Shown: positions 10,025 to 19,246, counted from the stretch's first letter. The stretch: DNA of 64,000 nt from Haliovirga abyssi (GCF_030295325.1 NZ_AP027059.1:806001-870000), one strand, 5' to 3'. Translations and numbers: made by a program. The notes: generated by a model from the sequence alone, not told the origin.

Positions 10025-10112
10025 AGAACGTTTAAAAAGTTAGATACATTAGCTATAAAGATATTTAAATTTATTGTGTATTTAAAAATAGAAATATAAT
10101 TTTTAAGTTATT
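10022..10112 (-). repeat. Copy of the intergenic inverted-repeat element (reverse orientation)
   Basis: The left end reads AGAACGTTTAAAAAGTTAG (from 10025). This is the reverse complement of the family right end AACTT...TTTAAACGTTCT, with a few A/T bases missing. The other end, ATAATTTTTAAG at 10096-10107, matches the copy near 51351. It sits between cheW and cheC and includes the cheW stop codon. The inner part is A/T-only and diverged. The remaining bases to cheC (10113-10178) hold only the cheC ribosome binding site. Confidence 0.5.
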
Positions 10113-10178
10113 TTTAAAATAATTTAATTTTTATAAAAGTATGACAGTTTTTAAGTAAATATAGTTTGGAGGGAAAGT

Positions 10179-10802
10179 ATGTCAATGAAAATAGAAGCAT
10201 TAACTGATTCAGAATTAGATGCATTAAAAGAAGTTGGGAATATTGGGGCTGGAAATGCTGCAACAGCATTATCACAAATATTGTCAAAAAGAGTAGATAT
10301 GACAGTTCCAAGGGCAAGAGTTTTGGAATTAACAAAAGTTCCTGAGTTATTAGGTGGGGAGGAAAACTTAGTAATAGGGGTATATTTGCGTATTTTTGGA
10401 GATATACAAGGGAATATTATGTTTTTATTGCCAGTAAATAGTGCAGAAACATTAGTGGAAATGTTATTAGGAGCAGCTGAAGAAGAGGGGGTATTAGGAG
10501 AAATATCTCAATCTGCTATTACAGAAGTTGGGAATATTATTACCAGTTCTTATTTGAATGCTTTAAGTGCATTTTCTGGATTAACAGTGGTGCCATCAAC
10601 ACCATCACTAGCATATGATATGGCAGGAGCAATACTTAGCACTATTTTAATAGAACTAAGCGAAGTCAGTGATTATGCTTTATTAATTGAAACAGAATTC
10701 ATGGGAGATGGAAAAACTATAGATGGGAACTTTTTTATGCTTCCAGATTTGGATTCTTTAAATGTACTATTAAAATCAATTGGAGCTAAAAAACATGACT
10801 GA
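10179..10802 (+). CDS. cheC: CheY-P phosphatase CheC
   Basis: CheC dephosphorylates CheY-P and binds the receptor deamidase CheD. The 207-residue protein has two copies of the CheC/FliY active-site pattern: E18 and N21 (KEVGNIGAGNA) and E116 and N119 (TEVGNIITSS). It is therefore a true two-site CheC, not the one-site CheX. The ATG follows a GGAGGG ribosome binding site. The cheD start overlaps its last codons, which suits the known CheC-CheD complex. Confidence 0.95.
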   Translation: MSMKIEALTDSELDALKEVGNIGAGNAATALSQILSKRVDMTVPRARVLELTKVPELLGGEENLVIGVYLRIFGDIQGNIMFLLPVNSAETLVEMLLGAAEEEGVLGEISQSAITEVGNIITSSYLNALSAFSGLTVVPSTPSLAYDMAGAILSTILIELSEVSDYALLIETEFMGDGKTIDGNFFMLPDLDSLNVLLKSIGAKKHD

Positions 10803-11274
10803 TACTATAAAAGTAGGAATGGCTGATTATAAAGTAGGAGAGAATCCTTCTAAAATAATCACGTTAGGATTAGGTTCGTGTGTGGGAATAACCATATATG
10901 ATAAAGGGAAAAAAATAGGTGGGATGGCACATATTATGTTACCTAAAAATACTAATCCAGAGAAAAGGTCATTAAAATTTGCAGATGTGGCAATAGAAGA
11001 GATGATAGAAGAACTATTAAAGAAAGGTTCAAGATTATCAGGATTAGAAGCTAAAATTGCAGGTGGTTCTCAAATGTTTGCATTTAGTAGTTCAGATGAA
11101 AAGAAAAGCATAGGATATAGAAATGCAGTAGCAGTTAAACAAATTTTAAAAGAATTAAAAATAAATTTAATTGCAGAAGATACTGGAGGTAAGTTTGGAA
11201 GAACAATAGAACTAGATCTTTCAACAGGAGAATTGAAAATAAAAACAATAGGTCATGGTGAAAAATACATTTAA
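10795..11274 (+). CDS. cheD: Chemoreceptor glutamine deamidase CheD
   Basis: CheD deamidates glutamines on chemoreceptors and is regulated by CheC. The catalytic residues align with the family: T23, C29 (LGLGSCVG) and H46 (GGMAHIMLP). I chose the ATG at 10795, which overlaps cheC by 8 bases and has GGAG nine bases upstream. A TTG at 10780 would add five residues but would overlap that ribosome binding site. The length (159 residues) is normal. Confidence 0.95.
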   Translation: MTDTIKVGMADYKVGENPSKIITLGLGSCVGITIYDKGKKIGGMAHIMLPKNTNPEKRSLKFADVAIEEMIEELLKKGSRLSGLEAKIAGGSQMFAFSSSDEKKSIGYRNAVAVKQILKELKINLIAEDTGGKFGRTIELDLSTGELKIKTIGHGEKYI

Positions 11275-11286
11275 AGGTGATAAATA

Positions 11287-12303
11287 ATGGGAAATGAAAT
11301 TATTGAGATGATTTGTAAGAAAATTGGGGTAAATGAAAGAGTTGCAAGTAAATTATTTGAGTTGTCTAATAATGACCTAGATAAAGTGGATGAGATTTAT
11401 AGTAAAAGTGAAATATCTGAATTTTTGCTGATTAGGGGGAAATTTTTAGGAAAAAGAAAAAATATTAACGGTTTATTTTATATTAGAATAGATATTAATC
11501 AAATGGAATTAGATAGCATAGATTTTTTTGTAACATATAATAAAAATATATATTCAACAGATATAAATATAGAGTTTCATATATTTGAAAAAATCTTAGG
11601 GCATTATAAAAATCAAACAGATTTAGAATATGAAGAAGAAACTAAAAATATTATAGATTTTTTCAAGCAATATTTTCATCCAGGAACAGTTTTAGAGTTG
11701 TTAAAAAACTTTAAAAGTTCTAGAAAAGATGAAGTTAAAAATCAAATTAATTCTCAAATGAATTTGGCGATAAATGAGATAGCTTCAATAGAGATAGTAA
11801 CTGATTATGAGGTTATAATAAAATCTAAGCAAGAAGAGGATGAAAATTATCTTGAAGCCTCTTTGGAAATAGATCCTTTTAATGGGAAAAAAGTTGCGGA
11901 ATTAAAAAAAAGTGATGAAATATATATAAAATTAACTGATAATAGTGAATATGGTAGATTTATAAGTAAAACTATTGGGGCAAAAGATTCGCCAGTATTA
12001 AGACAGGTAGAAAGTATAATAGAAGTTTCAAAAGGAGCTTTAGAAACTAAAGAATATAAAATAGTAGTTAATATAGTAGATGATATTTATGCTAAAATAT
12101 ATGCTTCTGGAGAGATAAAAGTAAAAACTGACAAAATAGTTTTAAATAAAAAATTAATAGAAGAAGAGTTAAAAGAGTATGAAAAAGATGAAGAAGAAAA
12201 ATTAAATTATGAGAAAAAATCATCAGATTCATTAGTTCTAATTGTTTTCATGATTATAATTATTATCTTAATAATGTTAGGAATAATAATGCTAATTAGA
12301 TAA
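11287..12303 (+). CDS. Unknown tail-anchored membrane protein in the flagellar/chemotaxis operon
   Basis: I do not recognise the family. The 338-residue product has a short helical N-terminus (about 1-50), a mixed alpha/beta middle of about 250 residues with no motif I can name, a very acidic Lys/Glu linker (about 288-312), and a single strongly hydrophobic C-terminal segment (about 315-337). That makes it a predicted tail-anchored protein with its bulk in the cytoplasm. It has an AAAGGTGA ribosome binding site and starts 12 bases after cheD. It lies between cheD and the sigma factor, so a motility role is inferred only from context. Confidence 0.75.
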   Translation: MGNEIIEMICKKIGVNERVASKLFELSNNDLDKVDEIYSKSEISEFLLIRGKFLGKRKNINGLFYIRIDINQMELDSIDFFVTYNKNIYSTDINIEFHIFEKILGHYKNQTDLEYEEETKNIIDFFKQYFHPGTVLELLKNFKSSRKDEVKNQINSQMNLAINEIASIEIVTDYEVIIKSKQEEDENYLEASLEIDPFNGKKVAELKKSDEIYIKLTDNSEYGRFISKTIGAKDSPVLRQVESIIEVSKGALETKEYKIVVNIVDDIYAKIYASGEIKVKTDKIVLNKKLIEEELKEYEKDEEEKLNYEKKSSDSLVLIVFMIIIIILIMLGIIMLIR

Positions 12304-12359
12304 TAGTATCATAAAATTAAATAAAATAATATATATTATGACAATATAATAAAAAGCGT

Positions 12360-12388
12360 TTAGTTTTTTATCTTAATTGTGATATAAT
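12360..12388 (+). promoter_or_regulatory. Candidate promoter in the 12304-12635 gap before fliA
   Basis: A perfect TATAAT at 12383-12388 carries an extended -10 (TGA directly before it), as at other promoters here. The -35 region at 12360 (TTAGTT) is poor. The 332-base gap otherwise holds A/T-rich sequence and one 9-bp hairpin (ATTCTATTA at 12438 with TAATAGAAT at 12457) that lacks a T-tract. I see no coding sequence or known riboswitch in it. Confidence 0.45.
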
Positions 12389-12635
12389 ATGTATAATTGC
12401 TCTTATGAAAATTATAAATTAGGAAAAAAATAATTTAATTCTATTATTTTGTTAACTAATAGAATCAAATATAGTAATTGGGTTAGAAAAATATATTTTT
12501 AAAATTTAAGTTGTTAGTTATTTGAGTATGTTTTATAAATTTTAGATATTTTTTTGCTATTTTATCATTTATGTAATGGGTAAAAAATATTTTTATAAGT
12601 TTATATTATGATTTAAAAGTTTTGGAGGTAAAATT

Positions 12636-13409
12636 ATGATAGAAAATAAATCTCTTTGGATAGAATATAAAAAGAGTGGAAGTTTAGAAATTCGAGAGAG
12701 AATAATTTTACAATATATTCCTTTAGTAAAATATGTCGTGGGGAAAATGATTGGGAAGTTGCCTAAAAACATAGAATATGAGGATTTAGTTGAATATGGA
12801 ATTATTGGACTTTTGGATGCAATAGAAAAATATGATATAACAAAAGAGATAAATTTTAAAACTTATTCTATAACTAGGATTAGAGGTTCTATTTATGATG
12901 AGTTAAGAGTACAAGATTGGGTTCCACGTTCTGTTAGAAAAATGGCAAAAGATATAGAGAAAGCTTATGTATTTCTAGAGGTTAAAAATGGAGAAATACC
13001 AAAAGATAGCGAAATAGCAGATTATTTAGGAATTACAGAAAAGGAATTGAATATTGTATTTTCAAAAGTAAATATGGGGAATATATCATCATTAGATGAT
13101 GTTATATATAATAGTGGGGAATCTCCAACATTTTTATCTGAAACAGTAGAAGATAAGAAAAGTGATGGGGCTCAAAAAAATATTGAAAAAAAAGAATTGA
13201 AAGCAGCGCTTATAGAAAGACTCAAAGAAATTACAGAAAAAGAGAGATTGGTAATAACTCTTTATTATTATGAAGATTTAACATTGAGAGAAATAGGTGA
13301 AATATTAGAAGTTTCAGAATCGAGAGTATCTCAAATACATTCAAAAGCTATAATAAAATTAAGATCCAAATTAATTGCAAAATTTGGGGAATATAAAGGA
13401 ATTATATAA
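12636..13409 (+). CDS. fliA: RNA polymerase sigma factor, FliA/WhiG (sigma-28) family
   Basis: This sigma factor directs transcription of late flagellar and chemotaxis genes. The 257-residue protein shows region 2 (about 20-90, with YEDLVEYGIIGLLDAIEKYD and the -10-recognising part TYSITRIRGSIYDELR), then WVPRSVRKMAKDIEKA, the usual FliA/WhiG region 3 start. Region 4 follows, with the helix-turn-helix TLREIGEILEVSESRVSQIH near 215-235. A GGAGGT precedes the ATG. Its place beside che genes and fapA supports motility sigma over a general stress sigma. Confidence 0.93.
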   Translation: MIENKSLWIEYKKSGSLEIRERIILQYIPLVKYVVGKMIGKLPKNIEYEDLVEYGIIGLLDAIEKYDITKEINFKTYSITRIRGSIYDELRVQDWVPRSVRKMAKDIEKAYVFLEVKNGEIPKDSEIADYLGITEKELNIVFSKVNMGNISSLDDVIYNSGESPTFLSETVEDKKSDGAQKNIEKKELKAALIERLKEITEKERLVITLYYYEDLTLREIGEILEVSESRVSQIHSKAIIKLRSKLIAKFGEYKGII

Positions 13410-13444
13410 ATATTATGAAAATTTTTAAATAAAGGTGGATAAAA

Positions 13445-15205
13445 ATGAAAAAGTATAAAGTGGCAGGAAGAAACTTAGAAACATTATTAAAAAAAGTAGC
13501 TGAAAAATTTAAAGTAAATATAAATGAAGTTGGATATAATATTATAGATAAAACTAATGAAAAAATAAGTTTAGAAGTATGGAAGAAAAAAGAGAATATT
13601 ACTGTAAAAAATGAGGATGAAATTAATAAGTTTAAATTAAATGTAAGCGAAGAGGGGGTCTTTTTAACAATTGCTGAAGGAAATATAGATTTTAATGAAG
13701 TTATAGAATTTATAGCAGAAAAAGATATAGAAGCTCCTGATATGGAACAATTAAGTCTTGCGTTTGAAAATAGAAGAAAAAAAGTAAAAATAGCTGAATT
13801 TTACGAAGGAATATATAAAGAATCAGAAATAGAAGTAGAAGTTTCTCCTGATAAAATGAAAGCTTATATTATACTTTCAGAACCCAAAGGAATGAATTTA
13901 CCAGTAAAAGAAAAAATTAAAACTAAACTTTTAGAAAATAAAATAATTTATGGAATAAAGGATCAATATATAGATGAGCTTTTAAAAAATAAAAAATTTA
14001 ATATACCGCATTTAGTTGCAGAAGGTGATATGCCAGAAGATGGAATTGATGGGTATATAGATTATAAAGTTAAATCTGTAAATAAACGTTCACTGTTAAA
14101 ACCAATGGCTTTAGAAGATGGAAAAGTAGATTTTAAACAATTGGAAATAATAGAAAATGTGGTTGAAGGTCAAGTTTTAGCTGTAAAAATACCAGCAGAA
14201 CTTGGAAAAAATGGAAAAAATATTTTTGCAGAAGAGATAAAATCAAAAAATGGGAAAGATGTACCAATAAAATTAGGAAAAAATACAAAATTGTCTGATT
14301 CTGGATTTGAAATTATTTCTAAAATAGACGGTATGGTTTCTTTTTCAGAAGGTAAATTAAGTGTTGCAAATGTATATGCTACACCAGAAGTTGGGGTATT
14401 AACTGGGAATATAGATTTTGTAGGAAGTGTGATAGTAAAAGGTGATGTAAAAGATGGATATGAAATAAAGGCTGACGGCAATATAGAAGTGGTTGGGAAT
14501 GTAGAAAAAGCAAAACTTATTTCAACTGGAGATGTAGTTATAAGAGGAAGTTTTTTTGGAAAAAATATAGGGAAAATTGAATCTAAGGGTGATATAGTAG
14601 TAAATTTTGCAGAATCAGCTATTATAGAATCTGAAAAAGATGTAATAGGAAATGAAGCATTTATGAATTGCAAGATATTTGCACATGGAAAAATGAAGGT
14701 TATTGATAAAAAAGGAGTAATTATTGGAGGAAAAACTTCTGCTGGTGAGGGATTAGAAGCTATAAATATAGGCTCTCATTTAGCTGTAAAAACAGAGATT
14801 GAAGTGGGAAGCAATCCTAAAATAGTAGAAAAGATTAAAAAGTTAGAATTAGAATTAAAAGAGTCTGAAAAAAAGATGAGTCAAATAGATAAAAACATTA
14901 ATTTGTTGAATAAATTAAAGATGGCTATGAAAGAAAGTATGCCACAAGATAAATTATTACTATTAAAACAGTTATCAACAGCAAAATTTTCTATGTCAAA
15001 ACATGCAAAAGAAATAAAATATGATATAGAAGAGAACAGAAAATTATCTGAAAATATAAAAGATGCAACAGTAGATGTACATGGTATTTGTTATCCTGGT
15101 GTAAAAATAAAGATTAGAAAAGGGACATATTTTGTAAAAGAAAAAATACAAAATGTAAGATTTTATTATGAGAATGCAGAGGTAAAAATAACAGCACTAA
15201 AGTAG
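13445..15205 (+). CDS. fapA: FapA (DUF342) family protein, flagellar-associated
   Basis: DUF342/FapA proteins are large cytoplasmic proteins; some are described as flagellar assembly protein A. Residues about 1-45 resemble the Jag-N-type module that often begins this family. The middle (about 110-430) is the FapA body, rich in short Gly-containing beta repeats (ADGNIEVVGNVEKAKL, TGDVVIRGSFFGK) typical of a right-handed beta-roll. Residues about 455-545 form a Lys/Glu coiled coil. The 586-residue length fits. A strong hairpin follows the stop, so downstream genes may be expressed at a lower level. Confidence 0.88.
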   Translation: MKKYKVAGRNLETLLKKVAEKFKVNINEVGYNIIDKTNEKISLEVWKKKENITVKNEDEINKFKLNVSEEGVFLTIAEGNIDFNEVIEFIAEKDIEAPDMEQLSLAFENRRKKVKIAEFYEGIYKESEIEVEVSPDKMKAYIILSEPKGMNLPVKEKIKTKLLENKIIYGIKDQYIDELLKNKKFNIPHLVAEGDMPEDGIDGYIDYKVKSVNKRSLLKPMALEDGKVDFKQLEIIENVVEGQVLAVKIPAELGKNGKNIFAEEIKSKNGKDVPIKLGKNTKLSDSGFEIISKIDGMVSFSEGKLSVANVYATPEVGVLTGNIDFVGSVIVKGDVKDGYEIKADGNIEVVGNVEKAKLISTGDVVIRGSFFGKNIGKIESKGDIVVNFAESAIIESEKDVIGNEAFMNCKIFAHGKMKVIDKKGVIIGGKTSAGEGLEAINIGSHLAVKTEIEVGSNPKIVEKIKKLELELKESEKKMSQIDKNINLLNKLKMAMKESMPQDKLLLLKQLSTAKFSMSKHAKEIKYDIEENRKLSENIKDATVDVHGICYPGVKIKIRKGTYFVKEKIQNVRFYYENAEVKITALK

Positions 15206-15232
15206 ACAGGTTTTTTTACCTGTCTTTTTTTT
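15204..15232 (+). terminator. Rho-independent terminator after fapA
   Basis: AGACAGGT at 15204-15211 pairs perfectly with ACCTGTCT at 15218-15225 around a six-T loop and is followed by a T run. The next gene starts only 15 bases on with its own AAAGGAGG, so this may attenuate rather than end the operon. Confidence 0.85.
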
Positions 15233-15247
15233 AAAGGAGGCGAGAAA

Positions 15248-15568
15248 ATGGTAAGACCAATAGACCTTCAAGTAATAGCAAAATCAATAGATGAAGTAGC
15301 TAAAACAAGTAGAGCAAAAGAACAAAATTTAGTGGGGCAACAGATGAATGCAAAAAATGAAATGGCAAAAGAGATAAAAAAAGATACTACGATAATAAGA
15401 GAAAGCAATGAAACAGAAGGGAAAATAATAGATAATGATAATAAAGAAAGAAATAAAGAGAGAAATAAAGAGAAAAATTTAAAGGATAAAAATGAAAGAA
15501 AAGATAAGAAAGAAAAGAAACATGGGAAAGATCCAAATAAGGGGAAATTCATAGATATGGAGGGATAA
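15248..15568 (+). CDS. Small highly charged protein of unknown function
   Basis: The 106-residue product has a short conserved-looking N-terminus (MVRPIDLQVIAKSIDEVAK). It is followed by a tail that is almost entirely Lys, Glu, Asp, Asn and Arg, including near-repeats of NKERNKE, and is probably disordered. No membrane segment or signal is present. AAAGGAGG is well placed before the ATG. The next gene begins two bases after its stop. Position behind fapA suggests a flagellar accessory role, but I cannot name a family. Confidence 0.7.
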   Translation: MVRPIDLQVIAKSIDEVAKTSRAKEQNLVGQQMNAKNEMAKEIKKDTTIIRESNETEGKIIDNDNKERNKERNKEKNLKDKNERKDKKEKKHGKDPNKGKFIDMEG

Positions 15569-15569
15569 A

Positions 15570-16103
15570 ATGAATAAAATAGGATATTTTAAAATTCATA
15601 TTAAAGAAGAAAATTATTTAGGTGGAATATTAATTTCTGATGAAAGAGGAATACCAGTAGAATTTAAATATACTGAGCCAGTAAAACCTACAAAAGTTCA
15701 AAAAGTTTTATATGGAAAATCTTTAGAAAAATTTTTGATAGAAGAGATTATCATGGCTAATTTAATAGAAAAAATAGAGATAGAACCAGCAATCTATTTT
15801 ATAGATGATAAAATTAATATAAATATAAAAAGGCTTTTAAAAACAGATGTTGTAATGTTAAAGAAGACTCAATTAAAACCATCAAAAGAACCATATAAGT
15901 ATAAATTTATAAAAGAAAATGAAGCTATTGTACAATTAGAAGAAGGGACTAATCCTATTAGGGTAATTATATTAGATGAAGATATAGAAAAAAAAGATGA
16001 ATTAGTTCAAAAAATTATAGAGTTGTCAAAAGAGAGTTATATTATAGAACCATTTTTTAGATTAGAAGAAGCATTAGAAATGATATTAAAAGGCGAAATA
16101 TAA
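15570..16103 (+). CDS. Unknown protein downstream of fapA
   Basis: This 177-residue cytoplasmic protein is not one I recognise. The most ordered part is the N-terminal half, with YLGGILISDERGIPVEFKYT followed by EPVKPTKVQKVLYGKSLEKF. That looks like a conserved beta-rich module. The C-terminal half contains alternating beta and acidic helical stretches. GGAGG lies just before the ATG. Its stop overlaps the next ATG (TAATG), so it is co-translated with the following unknown gene. Function unassigned. Confidence 0.75.
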   Translation: MNKIGYFKIHIKEENYLGGILISDERGIPVEFKYTEPVKPTKVQKVLYGKSLEKFLIEEIIMANLIEKIEIEPAIYFIDDKININIKRLLKTDVVMLKKTQLKPSKEPYKYKFIKENEAIVQLEEGTNPIRVIILDEDIEKKDELVQKIIELSKESYIIEPFFRLEEALEMILKGEI

Positions 16104-16777
16104 TGTGGCAAGATCTTTTTCATACTATAAAAAATGAATTGAGAGGACCTAAAATATATTCAAAAAAATTAGACAAACCTATCTTATGTATAAAACAATC
16201 TAAATTAGAAAAGGTTAGTAATATTAACAATCTGAATCTATATGATAGGATAGATATTATTGATAAATCATTTTCTAAAAAAAAATGTGAAGTAAAATCT
16301 GCAATTGCAAACTGTAAAGTTAATAGTAGTAATGGTGTAATAAAACTAAAAGAGGATATTTCTATAGATACTAATAAAATTTATACAAAATTAGAAGCTG
16401 TAGATATAAAAAAAATTGATACAGAAAGAAGCTGGAATGAAGCTTCTAAGGTTATTAATAAAAGTACGAAAATGTTTGTTAAGGTATTAGAGGGAAAACG
16501 AAAAATATTTAAAGTTCCTAAAATTATATATAATAATTTTGAGAAATATAGTAGAGAGAAATTATTATTAAATGTAAAAAAAAGTTATTTAGAGGAAAAT
16601 TATGTGATAGGTGTATTTGCTAATATCGAATTTGAAAATATATATAATCTAAATTATGATAAGGGGAAAAATATATTAAAAATATATTTAAAAGAAAAAC
16701 AGCAGAAAGTTAAATCGCATACATTAATAATATTGAAAAATATGAAAACAAAGAAGATATCTAAAATAATTATTTGA
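16103..16777 (+). CDS. Unknown basic protein ending the flagellar block
   Basis: The 224-residue, Lys-rich product has no signal peptide, membrane segment or motif that I recognise. It starts with MWQDLFHTIKNEL and overlaps the preceding gene by one base. Its stop codon lies inside the -35 region of the tpiA promoter. It could be a scaffold or nucleic-acid-binding protein by charge alone, but that is a guess. Codon use resembles its neighbours, with no sign of transfer. Confidence 0.65.
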   Translation: MWQDLFHTIKNELRGPKIYSKKLDKPILCIKQSKLEKVSNINNLNLYDRIDIIDKSFSKKKCEVKSAIANCKVNSSNGVIKLKEDISIDTNKIYTKLEAVDIKKIDTERSWNEASKVINKSTKMFVKVLEGKRKIFKVPKIIYNNFEKYSREKLLLNVKKSYLEENYVIGVFANIEFENIYNLNYDKGKNILKIYLKEKQQKVKSHTLIILKNMKTKKISKIII

Positions 16778-16802
16778 AAAAAATTATCTTTTGTGATAAA
16801 AT
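16774..16802 (+). promoter_or_regulatory. Promoter for tpiA-gpmI-secG
   Basis: TTGAAA at 16774-16779, a 17-base spacer and TAAAAT at 16797-16802, with TG one base upstream of the -10 (extended -10), make a good vegetative promoter. The -35 overlaps the stop codon of the preceding gene. The leader would be about 110 bases, with GAGGAGG before tpiA. Confidence 0.7.
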
Positions 16803-16920
16803 AGACAAAATTATAATTAATGAAGTAATAAGAAATTATTATAGATTTAATACATGAAAAAAGTATAAAATAGAATGTTTTTTAATTTTAGGAATAAAAT
16901 ATATCGAGGAGGAAATAGTA

Positions 16921-17676
16921 ATGAGAAAATTAATAGTTGCAGGAAATTGGAAAATGAATAAAACTAACACAGAAGCAGTGAAGACAGTAAGTGAATTAAA
17001 AGAATTAGTAAAAGATGTAAAGAATGTAGAAGTTGTAGTTGGAGTTCCATTTACAGCATTATCAGATGTAGCAAAAGAATTGAAAGACTCAAATGTGAAA
17101 GTAGCAGCAGAAAATATGCATTGGGAAGAAAAAGGTGCTTTTACAGGAGAGATTTCTCCATTGATGTTAAAAGATATTAATGTTGAATATGTTATATTAG
17201 GACATTCAGAAAGAAGAGAATATTTTGGAGAAACAAATGAAATTGTAAATAAAAAAGTAAAATCAGCATTAGCTCATGATTTAAAACCAATATTGTGTGT
17301 TGGAGAACAATTAGAAGATAGAGAATCTGGAAATACAGAAAAAGTTGTAGAAGATCATGTGGTTGGGGGATTAAAAGATCTAACTAAAGAAGATATGTTA
17401 AATGTAGTTGTAGCTTATGAACCAGTTTGGGCAATAGGTACAGGAAAAACAGCTACTCCAGCACAAGCAGAAGAAGTTCATAAATTTATTAGAGGACTTA
17501 TTGCAAAATTATATGATGAAGAGACAGCAAATGAAATTACAATTCAATATGGTGGAAGTATGAAACCGGCTAATGCAGAAGAATTAATCTCTCAAAAAAA
17601 CATAGATGGAGGATTAGTTGGGGGAGCAAGCTTAATACCAGAAGATTTTTCAAAAATAGTTAAAAGTGCAAAATAA
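16921..17676 (+). CDS. tpiA: Triosephosphate isomerase
   Basis: This enzyme interconverts dihydroxyacetone phosphate and glyceraldehyde 3-phosphate in glycolysis and gluconeogenesis. All active-site residues are visible: N9 and K11 (GNWKMNK), H95 (GHSERRE) and E167 (AYEPVWAIGTGK). The phosphate-binding loops are present near the C-terminus (YGGSMKP, VGGASL). The 251-residue length is typical. It is the first gene after a clear promoter and is followed 14 bases later by gpmI, a glycolytic pairing common in bacteria. Confidence 0.98.
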   Translation: MRKLIVAGNWKMNKTNTEAVKTVSELKELVKDVKNVEVVVGVPFTALSDVAKELKDSNVKVAAENMHWEEKGAFTGEISPLMLKDINVEYVILGHSERREYFGETNEIVNKKVKSALAHDLKPILCVGEQLEDRESGNTEKVVEDHVVGGLKDLTKEDMLNVVVAYEPVWAIGTGKTATPAQAEEVHKFIRGLIAKLYDEETANEITIQYGGSMKPANAEELISQKNIDGGLVGGASLIPEDFSKIVKSAK

Positions 17677-17690
17677 TTTGGAGGTGTATT

Positions 17691-19232
17691 ATGAAAAAAC
17701 CAGTAATGTTAATGATATTGGATGGTTGGGGAATTAATAACAATTTAGATGAAAAAAATGCTATAAGAGAAAGTAATCCTGAAAATTTTAATAACTATTG
17801 GAATAGTTACCCTCATACAACTATCTTAGCTTCTGGAGAAGCTGTTGGACTACCAGAAGGGCAAATGGGAAACTCAGAAGTTGGCCATTTAAACATAGGA
17901 TCGGGAAGAGTTATATATCAACCATTAGTGAAAATTTCAAAAGAAATAAAAGATGGGAATATACTAAAAAATGAAGCTTTGTTAAATGCAATGAATAGTG
18001 CAAAAGAAAATAATAAGACTTTACATTTAATGGGACTATTATCTGATGGTGGAGTTCATTCACATATAGAGCATCTATTTGGATTATTAGATATGGCAAA
18101 AACATTGGGAGTAGAAAGTGTTGCAGTGCATGCTATTTTGGATGGGAGGGATACACCACCAAAATCATCTGTAAATTATGTAAAAAAATTACAAGAAAAA
18201 ATAAAAGAGATAGGCATAGGAGAAATAGCAACAATATCTGGAAGATATTATACAATGGATAGAGATAATAGATGGGATAGAATAGAAAAAGCTTATGATG
18301 CTATAGTAAATGGTGCAGGAGATAAAACATTTAATCCAGTTAAGTCTATAGAGCTTGCGTATGAAGATGATATTACAGATGAATTTATAAAACCAACAGT
18401 AGTATCAGATAAAGCAGGGAATCCTCTAAATCCAATAAAAAATGGTGATAGTGTAATATTTTTTAATTTTAGACCTGATAGAGCTAGAGAAATAACAAGA
18501 GCAATTAATGATAAAAAATTTGATAATTTTACAAGATTAAACAATCCAAAGGTTAATTTTGTATGTATGACTCAATATGATATAACAATAGAAGCACCGG
18601 TTGCATATACTCCAGAAAGTTTAGATAATGTTTTAGGAAAAGTAATAAGTGATAAAGGGTTAAAACAATTAAGAACTGCTGAAACAGAAAAGTATGCTCA
18701 TGTAACATTTTTCTTTAATGGTGGAGTTGAAGAACCTTTTAAAAATGAAGATAGAAAATTAGTATCTTCTCCAAAAGTTGCAACATATGATATGAAACCA
18801 GAAATGAGTGCGTATGAGGTTACAGATGGTTTACTAGAAGCATTAGATGAAGATAAATATGATATGATTATAGTAAATTATGCAAATACAGATATGGTTG
18901 GACATACTGGAGTATTTGAAGCTGCAGAAAAAGCAGTGAAAGCAGTTGACGAATGTATTGCTAAAGTTATTGAAAAAGTAAAAAGTAAAGATGGAATAGT
19001 TTTTATAACTGCAGATCATGGGAACGCGGATTTAATGGAAGATCCTAAAACTCATATTCCGTTTACAGCACATACAATTAATCCAGTTCCATTTATAGTT
19101 GTATCTGATGAATTAAAAAATGTAAAATTAAGAAATGACGGAAAATTATCAGATATTGCACCAACTATGTTAGGTGTAATGGGAATAGAAAAGCCAAAAG
19201 AGATGACAGGAAAGAATTTAATAGAGAAATAG
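17691..19232 (+). CDS. gpmI: Phosphoglycerate mutase, 2,3-bisphosphoglycerate-independent
   Basis: GpmI interconverts 3- and 2-phosphoglycerate using a manganese-dependent phosphoserine intermediate. The 513-residue protein is full length. The N-terminal metal site is MLMILDGWGIN, the phospho-acceptor S62 sits in GNSEVGHLNIG, and HAILDGRDTPP and the C-terminal ITADHGNADLM supply further ligands. A GGAGG precedes the ATG. It is co-transcribed with tpiA and secG. Confidence 0.98.
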   Translation: MKKPVMLMILDGWGINNNLDEKNAIRESNPENFNNYWNSYPHTTILASGEAVGLPEGQMGNSEVGHLNIGSGRVIYQPLVKISKEIKDGNILKNEALLNAMNSAKENNKTLHLMGLLSDGGVHSHIEHLFGLLDMAKTLGVESVAVHAILDGRDTPPKSSVNYVKKLQEKIKEIGIGEIATISGRYYTMDRDNRWDRIEKAYDAIVNGAGDKTFNPVKSIELAYEDDITDEFIKPTVVSDKAGNPLNPIKNGDSVIFFNFRPDRAREITRAINDKKFDNFTRLNNPKVNFVCMTQYDITIEAPVAYTPESLDNVLGKVISDKGLKQLRTAETEKYAHVTFFFNGGVEEPFKNEDRKLVSSPKVATYDMKPEMSAYEVTDGLLEALDEDKYDMIIVNYANTDMVGHTGVFEAAEKAVKAVDECIAKVIEKVKSKDGIVFITADHGNADLMEDPKTHIPFTAHTINPVPFIVVSDELKNVKLRNDGKLSDIAPTMLGVMGIEKPKEMTGKNLIEK

Positions 19233-19246
19233 GAGGATGAAATAGA

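Noticed and set aside
12438-12465. 9-bp hairpin in the gap before fliA
   Set aside because: No T-tract and no known motif; mentioned only within the gap description.
12304-12635. Cyclic-di-GMP riboswitch, given the HD-GYP genes
   Set aside because: I looked for GEMM-type conserved blocks in this and the other larger gaps and saw none.
14170-14673. 167-residue frame on the minus strand within fapA
   Set aside because: Shadow of fapA with no start signals.
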